A DNA stretch of 33,875 bases from RGIG7378 sp045588325 (GCA_045588325.1 JAZNEA010000035.1:1-33875), one strand, 5' to 3'. Shown: positions 1 to 7,596, counted from the first letter of the stretch. A program made the numbers and translations. Notes: a model not told the origin generated them from the letters alone.

Positions 1-698
1 AATACCTTATGACTGTAATCAACTCCAACTTTGAGGATTGGAGGATCGCCAATCCCACAGCTCCTCTGGAGAGTTTCCCATTCTCCCTTAAGAAGATGAG
101 CGTTTCCGGAACACTCTTTGATATGGATAAGTTCAGAGACGTCAGCAAAAATGTCATCGCCAGGATGACAGCAGACCAGGTTTATGATGCAGTGACTGAG
201 TGGGCCCAGGAGTTTGATCCCAAACTCTACGATGCTATGACAGCTAATCCCGACTATGCCAAGTCTATCCTGGCTATTGGCCGTGGCGGCAAAAAGCCCC
301 GCAAGGATTTGGCCCTGTGGAGCGAGGTTAAGGAGTATCTGAGCTTTTTCTACGACGAGCTGTTTGACCCCGATTACACGATGCCAGAGCATATTGCCCT
401 GGAGGATGTGCAGCAGATCCTAAAGGATTATGGCAATATCTACAATCCAGCAGAAGATATGCAGGAGTGGTTCAACACCATTTGCAGGTACTCTGGCGAG
501 ATCGGATTTGCGCCCTCTACCAAGGAGTTTAAGAATAACCCAGAGCAGTTCCGCGGCAGTCCGGGAGACACCTCTATGGTTCTGCGCGTTGCGGTATGCG
601 GCAGACAGAACTCTCCCGATTTGTATTCATGTATGCAGATTTTGGGTGCAGATGTGGTTAAGGAGAGACTTCAGGCCTGTCTCAACAAACTGAGCTGA
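1..698 (+). CDS. gltX: Glutamate--tRNA ligase, C-terminal part (5' end outside window)
   Basis: This is the C-terminal ~231 residues of a class I glutamyl-tRNA synthetase, the cytoplasmic enzyme that charges tRNA-Glu. The reading frame is already open at base 3 (Tyr-Leu before the first visible Met), so the gene begins upstream and the ATG at 9 is internal. Recognition rests on the clostridial-type GltX tail: a FPFSLKKMSVSGTLFD segment followed by KNVIARM, a helical anticodon-binding region, and the closing GDTSMVLRVAVCGR block with NSPDLYSCMQILG. The catalytic HIGH and KMSKS motifs lie outside the window and cannot be checked. The stop at 696-698 overlaps by 17 bases the 3' end of the convergent regulator gene. 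Identification is by family resemblance of the C-terminal half only. Confidence 0.85.
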   Translation, partial: YLMTVINSNFEDWRIANPTAPLESFPFSLKKMSVSGTLFDMDKFRDVSKNVIARMTADQVYDAVTEWAQEFDPKLYDAMTANPDYAKSILAIGRGGKKPRKDLALWSEVKEYLSFFYDELFDPDYTMPEHIALEDVQQILKDYGNIYNPAEDMQEWFNTICRYSGEIGFAPSTKEFKNNPEQFRGSPGDTSMVLRVAVCGRQNSPDLYSCMQILGADVVKERLQACLNKLS

Positions 699-1086
699 TG
701 CGTTGACCATGATATGCATCAAGGAATTTTAAGAGAAGGGTCTTATCACCCTCGGACAGTAGTATAGACTTAGGGATGGCATTCACCATACAGTCTTGGT
801 CTATGGTGAGGTTGGCGAGAAAATAAGCCTGACTATCAGAATCATCTGACATTACTATGGCCTTGGCATGTCCAAGGCTATAGTTTGTGAGTTCGAGACA
901 CAGGCAGAACAAAGGGAAATCTATCTGGAATAACTCGGACATCTTGATTAGCATGGCAATATTGGGCTGGACCAGACCATTTTCATATTTGCTGATCAGA
1001 GAGCGATCAACATTTAAATTGCGGGCCATGTCCTCCTGTGTCAGCCCGGAGTTCCTCCTAAAGAATCGTATTACTTTGTTAATCAT
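682..1086 (-). CDS. XRE-family helix-turn-helix regulator
   Basis: A 134-residue probable DNA-binding regulator. Residues ~5-58 form a Cro/C1-type helix-turn-helix: RRNSGLTQEDMARNLNVDRS followed by LISKYENGLVQP, the usual XRE signature. Residues 60-134 match no domain I recognise; they contain a short hydrophobic stretch (FPLFCLCLEL) and may serve dimerisation or ligand sensing. On the minus strand an AGAGGAG ribosome binding site lies 8 bases before the ATG. The gene converges on gltX with a 17-base overlap and diverges from truA across a 151-base AT-rich gap, where an autoregulatory operator might sit. No confident minus-strand promoter could be placed. The target is unknown and there is no phage context. 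Confidence 0.8.
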   Translation of the reverse strand: MINKVIRFFRRNSGLTQEDMARNLNVDRSLISKYENGLVQPNIAMLIKMSELFQIDFPLFCLCLELTNYSLGHAKAIVMSDDSDSQAYFLANLTIDQDCMVNAIPKSILLSEGDKTLLLKFLDAYHGQRISSVC

Positions 1087-1237
1087 AATTAATACTCCTC
1101 TTTAAATATGTTATGTAAGAATATTTGTTATATTATGTCGATAGCCAGAGGATGCATAGTGAAGAATATTCACATGAAGTAACGAACAGGAAATATTTTG
1201 CACATAAATATACAACAAACTGGAAGAGATAATAAAC

Positions 1238-1975
1238 ATGAAGAATATTATGCTGACAACACAATATGACGGGACCGACTTTTGCGGCTGGCAGTGCCAG
1301 AGCAACGGCAGGTCTGTACAGGAGACATTGCAGGATGCAATATCCGAGCTTACAGGGGAGAAAATAACCCTCTACGGGTGCAGTCGCACAGATGCAGGGG
1401 TTCACGCGTCCAGGCATATTTCCAATTTTAAGACCGAGTCCAATATACCGCCGGAGAGGTTTTCCTATGCCCTCAACGTACTACTGCCCCAGGATGTGAA
1501 GGTTCTGTGCAGTCAGGAGGCCCCGGAGGAGTTCAACGCCAGGTTTAAGGCCAAGAGCAAGAAGTACAGGTACTGCATACAGTATGGACCTGCCCCCCAG
1601 GCGTTATGGAACAGGTACGCATACTACAGCCCCAAGGTGCCGGATATTGCCAAGATGCAGCAGGCAGCCCAGGCTTTTGTGGGGGAACACGACTTCAGGG
1701 GATTTCAGGCATCGGGAGGCACAGCCAAGTCCACCGTACGCCGTATAATATCCTGCCAGGTGGTGCAGATGGCGCCTAACGTGGTTGCGGTGGAGATCGA
1801 GGGCACAGGCTTTCTCTACAACATGGTGCGCATAATTGCAGGAACGCTGCTGTTTGTCGGTATTGGCAAGATTCCTGCAGACTCAATTGGGGACATTATC
1901 GCTTCTGGCGTCAGAAAAAGAGCCGGAAAGACCTTGACACCATGTGGTCTGATGCTGATGGAGGTTAATTATTAG
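1238..1975 (+). CDS. truA: tRNA pseudouridine synthase A
   Basis: A 245-residue enzyme that isomerises U38-U40 in the anticodon arm of tRNAs to pseudouridine. The N-terminus begins with the family pattern (LTTQYDGTDFCGWQCQ). The catalytic aspartate is in GCSRTDAGVHASRH, followed by the LPQDVKV and FNARFKAKSKKYRY segments, FVGEHDFRGFQASG, and the C-terminal GTGFLYNMVRIIAGTLLFVG block. Length is normal for TruA (~245-265). The start ATG has a weak purine-rich site (GGAAGAGA) upstream. In Clostridia truA commonly lies just before rplM-rpsI, as here; a separate promoter drives the ribosomal pair. Confidence 0.97.
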   Translation: MKNIMLTTQYDGTDFCGWQCQSNGRSVQETLQDAISELTGEKITLYGCSRTDAGVHASRHISNFKTESNIPPERFSYALNVLLPQDVKVLCSQEAPEEFNARFKAKSKKYRYCIQYGPAPQALWNRYAYYSPKVPDIAKMQQAAQAFVGEHDFRGFQASGGTAKSTVRRIISCQVVQMAPNVVAVEIEGTGFLYNMVRIIAGTLLFVGIGKIPADSIGDIIASGVRKRAGKTLTPCGLMLMEVNY

Positions 1976-2088
1976 GGGGATTTTTGGGTACAACCCCGTA
2001 AAATCGGCCCGAAATGGCCCAAAAACGCAGGAAAAGCGACCTTTTTGCATCGTAGATTAAAATAATTGCCCAAAATCAAAAATAACTG

Positions 2089-2117
2089 TTGACAAGATGG
2101 CGCGCTCATATTAGAAT
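2089..2117 (+). promoter_or_regulatory. Sigma-A promoter of rplM-rpsI
   Basis: TTGACA at 2089-2094 and TAGAAT at 2112-2117 are separated by exactly 17 bases. The position, ~55 bases before the rplM start, and the near-consensus boxes suit a highly expressed ribosomal operon. Confidence 0.85.
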
Positions 2118-2127
2118 GTCACCTGTT

Positions 2128-2143
2128 GCGTGGAAATCCACGC
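2128..2143 (+). promoter_or_regulatory. Hairpin in the rplM 5' leader, possible L13 leader
   Basis: A perfect 6-bp stem (GCGTGG/CCACGC) with an AAAT loop begins ~10 bases after the -10 box, so it sits near the 5' end of the leader. Ribosomal protein L13 leaders that mediate autogenous control are known in Firmicutes. Whether this matches that family needs a covariance search; the hairpin itself is plain in the sequence. Confidence 0.45.
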
Positions 2144-2173
2144 TATTTCGGAATGTTTTTTTGGAGGGTTTAC

Positions 2174-2608
2174 ATGAACACTTATGTTGTAAAAGGCAAC
2201 TCCATTGAGAGAAAATGGTATGTTGTTGATGCAAGCGGTTTGACTCTCGGTAGACTGGCTAGCCAGGTTGCTGCTATCCTGAGAGGCAAGAACAAGCCCA
2301 CCTTTACACCTAACCTCGATACCGGAGACTACGTTATTGTAGTTAATGCTGATAAGGTTGTTCTCACAGGCAAGAAGCTTGAGAAGAAGCTCTATTATCA
2401 CCACACCGGCTATCCCGGAGGACTTAAGGATGTATCGGCAGGCAAGATGATGGCCAAGAATCCTGAGAGAGTTATTGAGCTGGCAGTTAAGGGAATGCTT
2501 CCCAAGAATGCTCTTGGCAGACAGATGTACAGAAAGCTCAAGGTTTACGCAGGCCCCGAGCATGAGCACCAGGCACAGAAGCCTGAGGTTCTCACACTTG
2601 TAGACTAG
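2174..2608 (+). CDS. rplM: 50S ribosomal protein L13
   Basis: A 144-residue large-subunit protein that binds 23S rRNA early in 50S assembly. Recognisable blocks are ERKWYVVDASGLTLGRLAS, AAILRGKNKPTFTPNLDTGD, the YYHHTGYPGGLK motif, the KMMAKNPERVIELAVKGMLP segment and LGRQMYRKLKVYAGPEHEH. The start is set at 2174 because TTGGAGGG lies 5 bases upstream and MNTYVVKGNS is the usual start of the family. An in-frame ATG at 2126 would add 16 residues that overlap the leader hairpin. It is co-transcribed with rpsI, 13 bases downstream. Confidence 0.98.
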   Translation: MNTYVVKGNSIERKWYVVDASGLTLGRLASQVAAILRGKNKPTFTPNLDTGDYVIVVNADKVVLTGKKLEKKLYYHHTGYPGGLKDVSAGKMMAKNPERVIELAVKGMLPKNALGRQMYRKLKVYAGPEHEHQAQKPEVLTLVD

Positions 2609-2621
2609 GAGGGAGAGTTAA

Positions 2622-3017
2622 ATGGCTAAGGTTCAGCAGTATCAGGGCACAGGCAGAAGAAAGACTTCTGTAGCCAGAGTTAGACTGGTTCCCGGAACAG
2701 GTAAGATTGTTATTAACGGCAGAGACATCGACAATTACTTTGGTCTCGAGACACTTAAGACTATCGTAAGACAGCCTCTCAATCTCACAGAGACATTGGC
2801 AGCATATGATGTTCTTGCTAACGTATATGGCGGTGGTTTCACAGGCCAGGCTGGTGCTATCAGACATGGTATCTCCAGAGCTCTTGTTAAGGCAGATGCT
2901 GATTTCAGACCTGCACTTAAGAAGGCTGGTTTCCTCACACGTGATCCTAGAATGAAGGAGCGTCGTAAGTACGGTCTTAAGAAGGCACGTAAGGCACCTC
3001 AGTTCTCCAAGAGATAA
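2622..3017 (+). CDS. rpsI: 30S ribosomal protein S9
   Basis: A 131-residue small-subunit protein whose C-terminal tail reaches the P-site tRNA. It shows YQGTGRRKTSVARVRLVPGTG at the N-terminus, the GGGFTGQAGAIRHGISRAL block and the invariant basic tail RKYGLKKARKAPQFSKR. AGGAGGG precedes the ATG. It is the second and last gene of the rplM-rpsI operon, closed by a strong hairpin-T terminator 32 bases later. Confidence 0.98.
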   Translation: MAKVQQYQGTGRRKTSVARVRLVPGTGKIVINGRDIDNYFGLETLKTIVRQPLNLTETLAAYDVLANVYGGGFTGQAGAIRHGISRALVKADADFRPALKKAGFLTRDPRMKERRKYGLKKARKAPQFSKR

Positions 3018-3049
3018 TTTGTTATTTCAACGAGATTATTTGCAAATCA

Positions 3050-3082
3050 CAGCACTCACATTTTTTGTGGGTGCTGTTTTTT
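3050..3082 (+). terminator. Rho-independent terminator of rplM-rpsI
   Basis: CAGCACTCACA (3050-3060) pairs with TGTGGGTGCTG (3066-3076), an 11-bp stem with one G-T pair, and is followed by six Ts. Confidence 0.92.
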
Positions 3083-3095
3083 AGCATCATATCCA

Positions 3096-3124
3096 TTGAA
3101 ATTTGTTTTTGGGAACGCTATGCT
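3096..3124 (+). promoter_or_regulatory. Putative sigma-A promoter for the YgjV-like gene
   Basis: TTGAAA (3096-3101), a 17-base spacer and TATGCT (3119-3124). It lies between the rpsI terminator and the next gene, about 40 bases before its start. Confidence 0.6.
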
Positions 3125-3162
3125 AGAACAAATGGGCATTTGTGAATACTCAGGAGGGTGAC

Positions 3163-3684
3163 ATGGAGACAGCGGCTATTGTCCTTAGTATTATTGGTAC
3201 AGTTTGTATTTGCGCATCTTCGCTTATGAAGGGTAAGGATATGCGCCTTATTTTGCTGTTTGTGTTTTTGGCCAATGTGTTTGTGGGGACCAGTTATGTA
3301 TTGACCGGGGCCCAAAACGGAATGGTTTCTTGTGGATTGGGGGCTGTGACCTCTGTTATTAACTATTGTTTTGAGCGTAAAAACAGATCCTTGCCCATGT
3401 GGCTGGTAGTTATTTATGGACTGGCCTTTGTTGTGGTAAACATATTCACATTTACAAGTTTTGCTGCGATTTTTGCATTGCTGGCATGCCTGGCATTTGT
3501 AATGGGTGTGGTGCAGAAGAGTGGCAAGAAATACAGGATATGGACGTTGACCAACGCAGGCTTTTGGCTGATTTATGATATTGCGAGCCACTCCTATGGT
3601 CCCGTAGTGACTCATGTGTTCCAGAGCGTAATTGCTATCTTTGGCATGGTTGTGCACGATTGTAAGAGGATAGGTAATAAGTAG
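3163..3684 (+). CDS. YgjV-family membrane protein
   Basis: A 173-residue multi-pass membrane protein with about six hydrophobic segments and short charged loops. The pattern resembles the YgjV (Imp-YgjV) family: a loop with NYCFERKNR, then PMWLVVIYGLAFVVVN, a GKKYRIWTL stretch, and an amphipathic end with GFWLIYDIASHSYGP. The biochemical role of this family is unknown. The start is placed at 3163 because AGGAGGG lies 5 bases upstream; a GTG at 3142 would put that site inside the gene. The gene has its own promoter and terminator, so it is probably monocistronic. Family assignment is by reading only. Confidence 0.75.
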   Translation: METAAIVLSIIGTVCICASSLMKGKDMRLILLFVFLANVFVGTSYVLTGAQNGMVSCGLGAVTSVINYCFERKNRSLPMWLVVIYGLAFVVVNIFTFTSFAAIFALLACLAFVMGVVQKSGKKYRIWTLTNAGFWLIYDIASHSYGPVVTHVFQSVIAIFGMVVHDCKRIGNK

Positions 3685-3729
3685 TAGGACAAATAATGGT
3701 TGAATAATAATTTTTCGTTGCCATATCTG

Positions 3730-3758
3730 CCTCTTGCACAGTTGTGTGAGAGGTTTTT
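3730..3758 (+). terminator. Rho-independent terminator after the YgjV-like gene
   Basis: CCTCTTGCACA (3730-3740) pairs with TGTGTGAGAGG (3743-3753), including two wobble pairs, and is followed by a T-rich run. The loop is only two bases as drawn, so the innermost pair is likely open. Confidence 0.75.
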
Positions 3759-3781
3759 ATTTATATTTTGTTAACACAATG

Positions 3782-3810
3782 TTGTTTTTCGGGACAGCCA
3801 TCGGTATAAT
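3782..3810 (+). promoter_or_regulatory. Sigma-A promoter of the O-antigen ligase-like gene
   Basis: TTGTTT (3782-3787), 17 bases, then a consensus TATAAT (3805-3810). A start site near 3817 gives a ~22-base leader containing AGGAGGA, which also argues against the longer open frame beginning at 3734. Confidence 0.8.
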
Positions 3811-3838
3811 TAAAAAATGTATAGATACAGGAGGAACA

Positions 3839-4984
3839 ATGTCTGGCATAGCAAGTCCCGCACAACCTAAGACCAGACTGACGACTGACGAGCTCGTTTT
3901 AGTAGCTGCGGCAGTTTCAGGATTTTTGACCGTATACGTTCAGGTTGCGGTTCTGTTGTTTGTGTCTGTATTTGCTCTTGTTAAGAGGCGCGACATGTGG
4001 AGAGATAGGGTGCCCGAGACCATTATGTTGGGGTGTTTCTGGCTGCTGGCCATAGTCGTTACCGCCGTGTACGGCACTCCTATTATGGTATTGCTCAGTT
4101 TTGCCCTGGGTTTTGCCTGCGTTGATATCATATATGTTTCCAAACACATGACGGTTCGAGCCTTTGATGCTATTGCTCAGCTCACATGTTTCGCCAGCGT
4201 CCCATGCCTTATTGTCGCCCTGATTCAGAAGGCTCTGGGCATGTCGTGGACGTATGGAGAGAGGTATTGCTCCGTATTCTTTAATGCCAATTTCTACGGC
4301 CTTGTAGCCACCTTGACCATCCTGCTTTGTGTGTACAACCTGTGCAAGGTTAAGCGACCACTTCATTTTGTTACATATTTTGCGTTGATTGCAGTCAACG
4401 TTGTTGCTATTTATTTGACAGGTAGTCGTATGCCAGTGGTTGTTACTGTGGTAGGCGTGATCTGCTTGCTCATTGTTAGTCGCAAGTGGAGGGTTCTGGG
4501 CATTACTTGTGGGGCCTTGTTGTTTGTGGTGGTGCTCGACATTGCCACGGGGAGTCTGGTGGACGTTATTCCACGCATGGATGAGTTGGCAGAGTCCTTT
4601 GTTGGCCGCTGGGAAATATGGAAGAACGCAGTAGCCAGCATTAAGCTCAGGCCTATTTTCGGATATGGCACCTATAGCTATGCCAGAGTATATGAGGAAA
4701 TGGGTGGTTGGTATGCCATACACGCCCATAACCTGGTTCTGGAGTTGTTGATGGATTATGGTATCGTGGGTCTTGGATTGTTGGTCGCATTCTTTACACG
4801 AGTCATGGTTAAGACATTCAAGGCAGCTGCCATTAGTCAGGATAAACATCGACTGGGAGTAGTTGTGGCTGCGTTTGTCATAACACTTCTTTCAGGTATA
4901 TTTGACCTGGCAATGTTCTGGCCCCAAACGGCAGCGATAATATGCTTTGCAATGAGCGCCGGCACAGCCATCCAGGAGCAATAA
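3839..4984 (+). CDS. O-antigen ligase / polysaccharide polymerase-like membrane protein
   Basis: A 381-residue polytopic membrane protein with ~10 hydrophobic segments. It fits the Wzy/WaaL (O-antigen ligase) superfamily, whose members join or polymerise lipid-linked glycans on the outer face of the membrane. Key signs are the long periplasm-side loop near residues 240-300 with GRWEIWKNAVASIKLRPIFG and GYGTYSYARV, then HAHNLVLELLMDYGIVGLG, the conserved His-Asn-X-X-L-X-X-X-X-X-X-G arrangement. The start at 3839 has AGGAGGA 4 bases upstream and lies just after a good promoter; an ATG at 3734 lies before that promoter. It stands alone, not in a glycan synthesis cluster, so its substrate is unknown. 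In a Gram-positive it could act on teichoic-acid-type, capsular or glycoprotein glycans. Confidence 0.75.
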   Translation: MSGIASPAQPKTRLTTDELVLVAAAVSGFLTVYVQVAVLLFVSVFALVKRRDMWRDRVPETIMLGCFWLLAIVVTAVYGTPIMVLLSFALGFACVDIIYVSKHMTVRAFDAIAQLTCFASVPCLIVALIQKALGMSWTYGERYCSVFFNANFYGLVATLTILLCVYNLCKVKRPLHFVTYFALIAVNVVAIYLTGSRMPVVVTVVGVICLLIVSRKWRVLGITCGALLFVVVLDIATGSLVDVIPRMDELAESFVGRWEIWKNAVASIKLRPIFGYGTYSYARVYEEMGGWYAIHAHNLVLELLMDYGIVGLGLLVAFFTRVMVKTFKAAAISQDKHRLGVVVAAFVITLLSGIFDLAMFWPQTAAIICFAMSAGTAIQEQ

Positions 4985-4991
4985 TTAGTTG

Positions 4992-5020
4992 TTGACATAG
5001 GTGCAAAAGGGTGGTAAACT
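4992..5020 (+). promoter_or_regulatory. Sigma-A promoter of tRNA-Gly
   Basis: TTGACA (4992-4997), 17 bases, TAAACT (5015-5020), ending 19 bases before the tRNA. Confidence 0.85.
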
Positions 5021-5039
5021 CTCACTTGCACTTTGATTT

Positions 5040-5113
5040 GCGGGTGTAGTTCAATGGTAGAACATCAGCCTTCCAAGCTGATTGCGTGGGTTCGATTCCC
5101 ATCACCCGCTCCA
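5040..5113 (+). tRNA. tRNA-Gly (anticodon UCC)
   Basis: A complete cloverleaf. Acceptor GCGGGTG (5040-5046) pairs with CACCCGC (5103-5109). The D arm contains GTTCAATGGTAGAAC. The anticodon stem TCAGC/GCTGA closes the loop CTTCCAA with anticodon TCC, and the T arm is GTGGG-TTCGATT-CCCAT. Discriminator T is followed by an encoded CCA. It reads GGA and, by wobble, other Gly codons. Confidence 0.97.
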
Positions 5114-5121
5114 CATTACAG

Positions 5122-5148
5122 GCTCTCTCCCATGGAGGGAGCTTTTTT
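5122..5148 (+). terminator. Rho-independent terminator after tRNA-Gly
   Basis: GCTCTCTCC (5122-5130) pairs with GGAGGGAGC (5134-5142) with one wobble pair, a CAT loop and a run of six Ts. Confidence 0.9.
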
Positions 5149-5231
5149 GTTGCCTACATTTTGTTCCTTTACACATTGGCCTTTTGGGAATATCATTATA
5201 GTGTATAAACCTTTTTAGAATGGAGATATCT

Positions 5232-6254
5232 ATGCGCGTTTTATTGACAGGCGGTGCAGGTTATATAGGCAGTCATACAGCAGTGGAACTTATCAATGCA
5301 GGTCATACTCCGGTTATTGCGGACAATTATTCCAATAGCTGTCCAGAGGTGCTTAGCCGTATCAAAGAGATCACAGGAGTAGATGTAGAGGCACACAATA
5401 TAGATGTTTGTGATGCAGATGCTGTGGACAAGCTTTTTGCCACAGGCAATTTTGATGCTGTTATTCACTTTGCAGGACTCAAGGCTGTGGGCGAGTCTGT
5501 GACTATCCCCATTGAATATTACAGAAATAACATCGACAGTACGCTGGTGCTCCTGTCTGCCATGGCAGCACATGGGGTCAGCAACATCATATTCAGTTCC
5601 TCCGCCACAGTATACGGCGCCCCTGATGTTCTGCCTCTCACAGAGGAGTGTGCCACAGGTGGATGCACTAATCCATACGGATGGACAAAATACATGAACG
5701 AGCAGATTATCAGAGATGCTGCCCGTGCCAACCCTGATTTGTCTGCAGTTCTGCTCAGATATTTTAATCCAGTAGGAGCTCATCCCAGTGGCCGCATAGG
5801 AGAGGATCCATCGGGCATTCCCAACAACCTGATGCCCTTTATCTCCCAGGTTGCCGTTGGCAGGCGCAGTCACCTCAGCATATTTGGCAACGACTACAAT
5901 ACCCCCGATGGTACCGGCGTCAGAGACTATATACACGTTGTGGACCTTGCCAAGGGCCATGTGGCAGCATTGCCATATAGCCAGGAGCATAAGGGATGCG
6001 TGGAGATTAATCTTGGCACAGGCACAGGCTACAGTGTCAAGGAGATGGCAGAGGCCTTTGCTGCAGTGAACGCAGTGCCCGTACCATATCAATATGCGCC
6101 CAGACGCCCCGGAGATATTGACGCATGTTATGCAGATCCCACCAGAGCCAGAGAACTCCTGGGCTGGGAGGCACAGCTGGGCTTGGAGGATATGTGCAGA
6201 GATTCGTGGAATTGGCAGAGGAACAACCCCCAAGGTTATAAAGGAGAAGAGTAA
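5232..6254 (+). CDS. galE: UDP-glucose 4-epimerase
   Basis: A 340-residue NAD-dependent short-chain dehydrogenase-type enzyme that interconverts UDP-glucose and UDP-galactose (and often the N-acetyl forms) in the cytoplasm. The Rossmann motif GGAGYIGSH spans residues 7-15. The catalytic triad fits Ser124 (SSSATVYG), Tyr149 and Lys153 (PYGWTK). Further family blocks are NPVGAHPSGRIGEDP, GTGVRDYIHVVDLAKGH and NLGTGTGYSVKEM. The start at 5232 has GGAG six bases upstream; the ATG at 5220 would overlap that site. It overlaps nadK by one base (TAATG). A weak promoter-like pair, TTGGCC/TATAGT at 5176-5202, has only a 15-base spacer. It likely supplies UDP-galactose or UDP-GalNAc for envelope glycans. 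Confidence 0.96.
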   Translation: MRVLLTGGAGYIGSHTAVELINAGHTPVIADNYSNSCPEVLSRIKEITGVDVEAHNIDVCDADAVDKLFATGNFDAVIHFAGLKAVGESVTIPIEYYRNNIDSTLVLLSAMAAHGVSNIIFSSSATVYGAPDVLPLTEECATGGCTNPYGWTKYMNEQIIRDAARANPDLSAVLLRYFNPVGAHPSGRIGEDPSGIPNNLMPFISQVAVGRRSHLSIFGNDYNTPDGTGVRDYIHVVDLAKGHVAALPYSQEHKGCVEINLGTGTGYSVKEMAEAFAAVNAVPVPYQYAPRRPGDIDACYADPTRARELLGWEAQLGLEDMCRDSWNWQRNNPQGYKGEE

Positions 6255-7081
6255 TGCGATTTGTTATTAGACCCAATCCTCGCAAGGCAGAGGCAATGCG
6301 TTTTGTGGACAGCCTCTGTCATATAATCGGCCAGTGTGGAGGGGATTCTGTGGTATACACAGATCCAGGATGCATTCCGGGCCAGTTGCTGGATACGGCA
6401 GACATAGTGGTAGTCCTCGGAGGTGATGGTACCATACTGAGGGCAGCCAGGGATATTTTCCCCAGGCCTGTGCCGCTGCTGGGCATCAACTTTGGGACTC
6501 TGGGTTATCTGGCCCAGTGCAGACCCCAGGAGGCAGAGCAGGTTATCCGCAATATTGTTGCAGGAGAGTACCAGGTTGAGAGCCGCGCAGTATTGGAGGG
6601 CTCCGTTTCTGAAGAGAGGCCTATTTTGGCAGTAAATGAGGTCTGCATCAGCAGAGGAACTCGCAGGCATATGACCAAGACCAGGCTGGAAATTAACGGC
6701 TCCCATATAGACACGTTTACGGGAGACGGCATGCTGATTTGCACAGCCACAGGATCTACAGCATATAATCAGAATGCCGGTGGGCCCATACTCATGCCCT
6801 GCGCTGAGAATTCGGTCATCACTCCCATTTGCGCCAGGACATTCATAGGCAGTTCTCTGGTAACATGCCCACGTGACGAGATATTTGTCCGCATTGAGAA
6901 GGATTCTGTCAGGGAGCTGGGCAATCCGGTTCTACTGACTGACGGTCTGGAGGAGCTGGAGCTTAAGACGGGAGACACGGTGACCATGCGCATATCTGAG
7001 CACAAGATTAATATGATAAAGTTGGCAGATCACAGTTTTTACACCGTAATCAGGCAGAGACTCCTTACGGAGGGTGAATAG
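6254..7081 (+). CDS. nadK: NAD kinase
   Basis: A 275-residue cytoplasmic enzyme that phosphorylates NAD to NADP. The signature GGDGT is at residues 56-60 with Asp58 as the presumed catalytic base. LLGINFGTLGYLA, the AVNEV segment (NE/D motif), and the glycine-rich TGDGMLICTATGSTAYN follow. The C-terminus holds the small beta-rich domain (LLTDGLEELELKTGD). Length is normal. The ATG overlaps the galE stop by one base, implying translational coupling. The link with galE may be loose; it may simply share the transcript. Confidence 0.95.
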   Translation: MRFVIRPNPRKAEAMRFVDSLCHIIGQCGGDSVVYTDPGCIPGQLLDTADIVVVLGGDGTILRAARDIFPRPVPLLGINFGTLGYLAQCRPQEAEQVIRNIVAGEYQVESRAVLEGSVSEERPILAVNEVCISRGTRRHMTKTRLEINGSHIDTFTGDGMLICTATGSTAYNQNAGGPILMPCAENSVITPICARTFIGSSLVTCPRDEIFVRIEKDSVRELGNPVLLTDGLEELELKTGDTVTMRISEHKINMIKLADHSFYTVIRQRLLTEGE

Positions 7082-7090
7082 GAGGTCAAA

Positions 7091-7594
7091 ATGTGTTCTA
7101 AATCCATGTTTTTCAGGAGCATCATATTTGTGCTGCTTATGGCAGTAGCACTGTCCTGCGCAGGATGCTCAACAGTAGATACAGAGGACGCTACTACAGG
7201 AGATCCCATCAACGAGACCCTGGATACCACAGACCACGACCACCAGCACCAATGGGATTTGGTGGAGACTGTGGAGCCCTGGTTTGAGAGGAGAGGCTTT
7301 AACCGTTACGTTTGTGGCATCTGTGGTCAGGAGTTCGACACAGATTTTGTTGATGCCCTGGTGGCAGAGAGCATTCATTGCGTATTCATACAGGGGGATA
7401 TGGTTGTCAGACCTGACACCGACATACAGACCCTGCGCAACGGACTACATGTATTCGCCGCATGCACCAATGGCATGGAGGTAGAGCTGGACAGCTATGC
7501 GTTGTCCGGAGCCTTAGAGGCCCAGACCAGCATTATCAAGGTGGAATTTATGGAGTTTTCGGCCACGTTTAATGTATCAGTAGAAATGGAGTAA
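7091..7594 (+). CDS. Small lipoprotein of unknown function with a partial zinc-ribbon-like motif
   Basis: A 167-residue predicted lipoprotein. It has a basic N-terminus and a hydrophobic run, then a lipobox ALSCAGC whose last Cys (~residue 26) would be lipidated. The sequence after it is acidic (TVDTEDATTGD). A His-rich patch DHDHQHQW is followed ~20 residues later by YVCGICGQEF. This resembles the His-Trp...Cys-X2-Cys-Gly ribbon repeated in many Firmicutes surface proteins, but the first Cys pair is missing. The remainder is beta-rich with no domain I recognise. AGGAGG lies just upstream of the ATG. It sits between nadK and uppP (2-base gap to uppP), so it is probably co-transcribed with envelope genes. 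Function unknown. Confidence 0.7.
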   Translation: MCSKSMFFRSIIFVLLMAVALSCAGCSTVDTEDATTGDPINETLDTTDHDHQHQWDLVETVEPWFERRGFNRYVCGICGQEFDTDFVDALVAESIHCVFIQGDMVVRPDTDIQTLRNGLHVFAACTNGMEVELDSYALSGALEAQTSIIKVEFMEFSATFNVSVEME

Positions 7595-7596
7595 AA

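Noticed and set aside
1976..2088. Terminator after truA (GGG/CCC at ~1986-1997)
   Set aside because: The stem is three pairs with no T-run directly after it; too weak to call.
3917..4849. Long minus-strand open frame (310 codons)
   Set aside because: It lies wholly antisense to the ligase-like gene, has no ribosome binding site or known domain, and has odd Asn/His-rich composition.
5033..5218. 61-codon plus-strand frame
   Set aside because: It covers the tRNA-Gly gene and its terminator; no coding signal.
5241..6233. Minus-strand open frame of 330 codons
   Set aside because: Antisense shadow of galE, whose catalytic motifs are intact on the plus strand.
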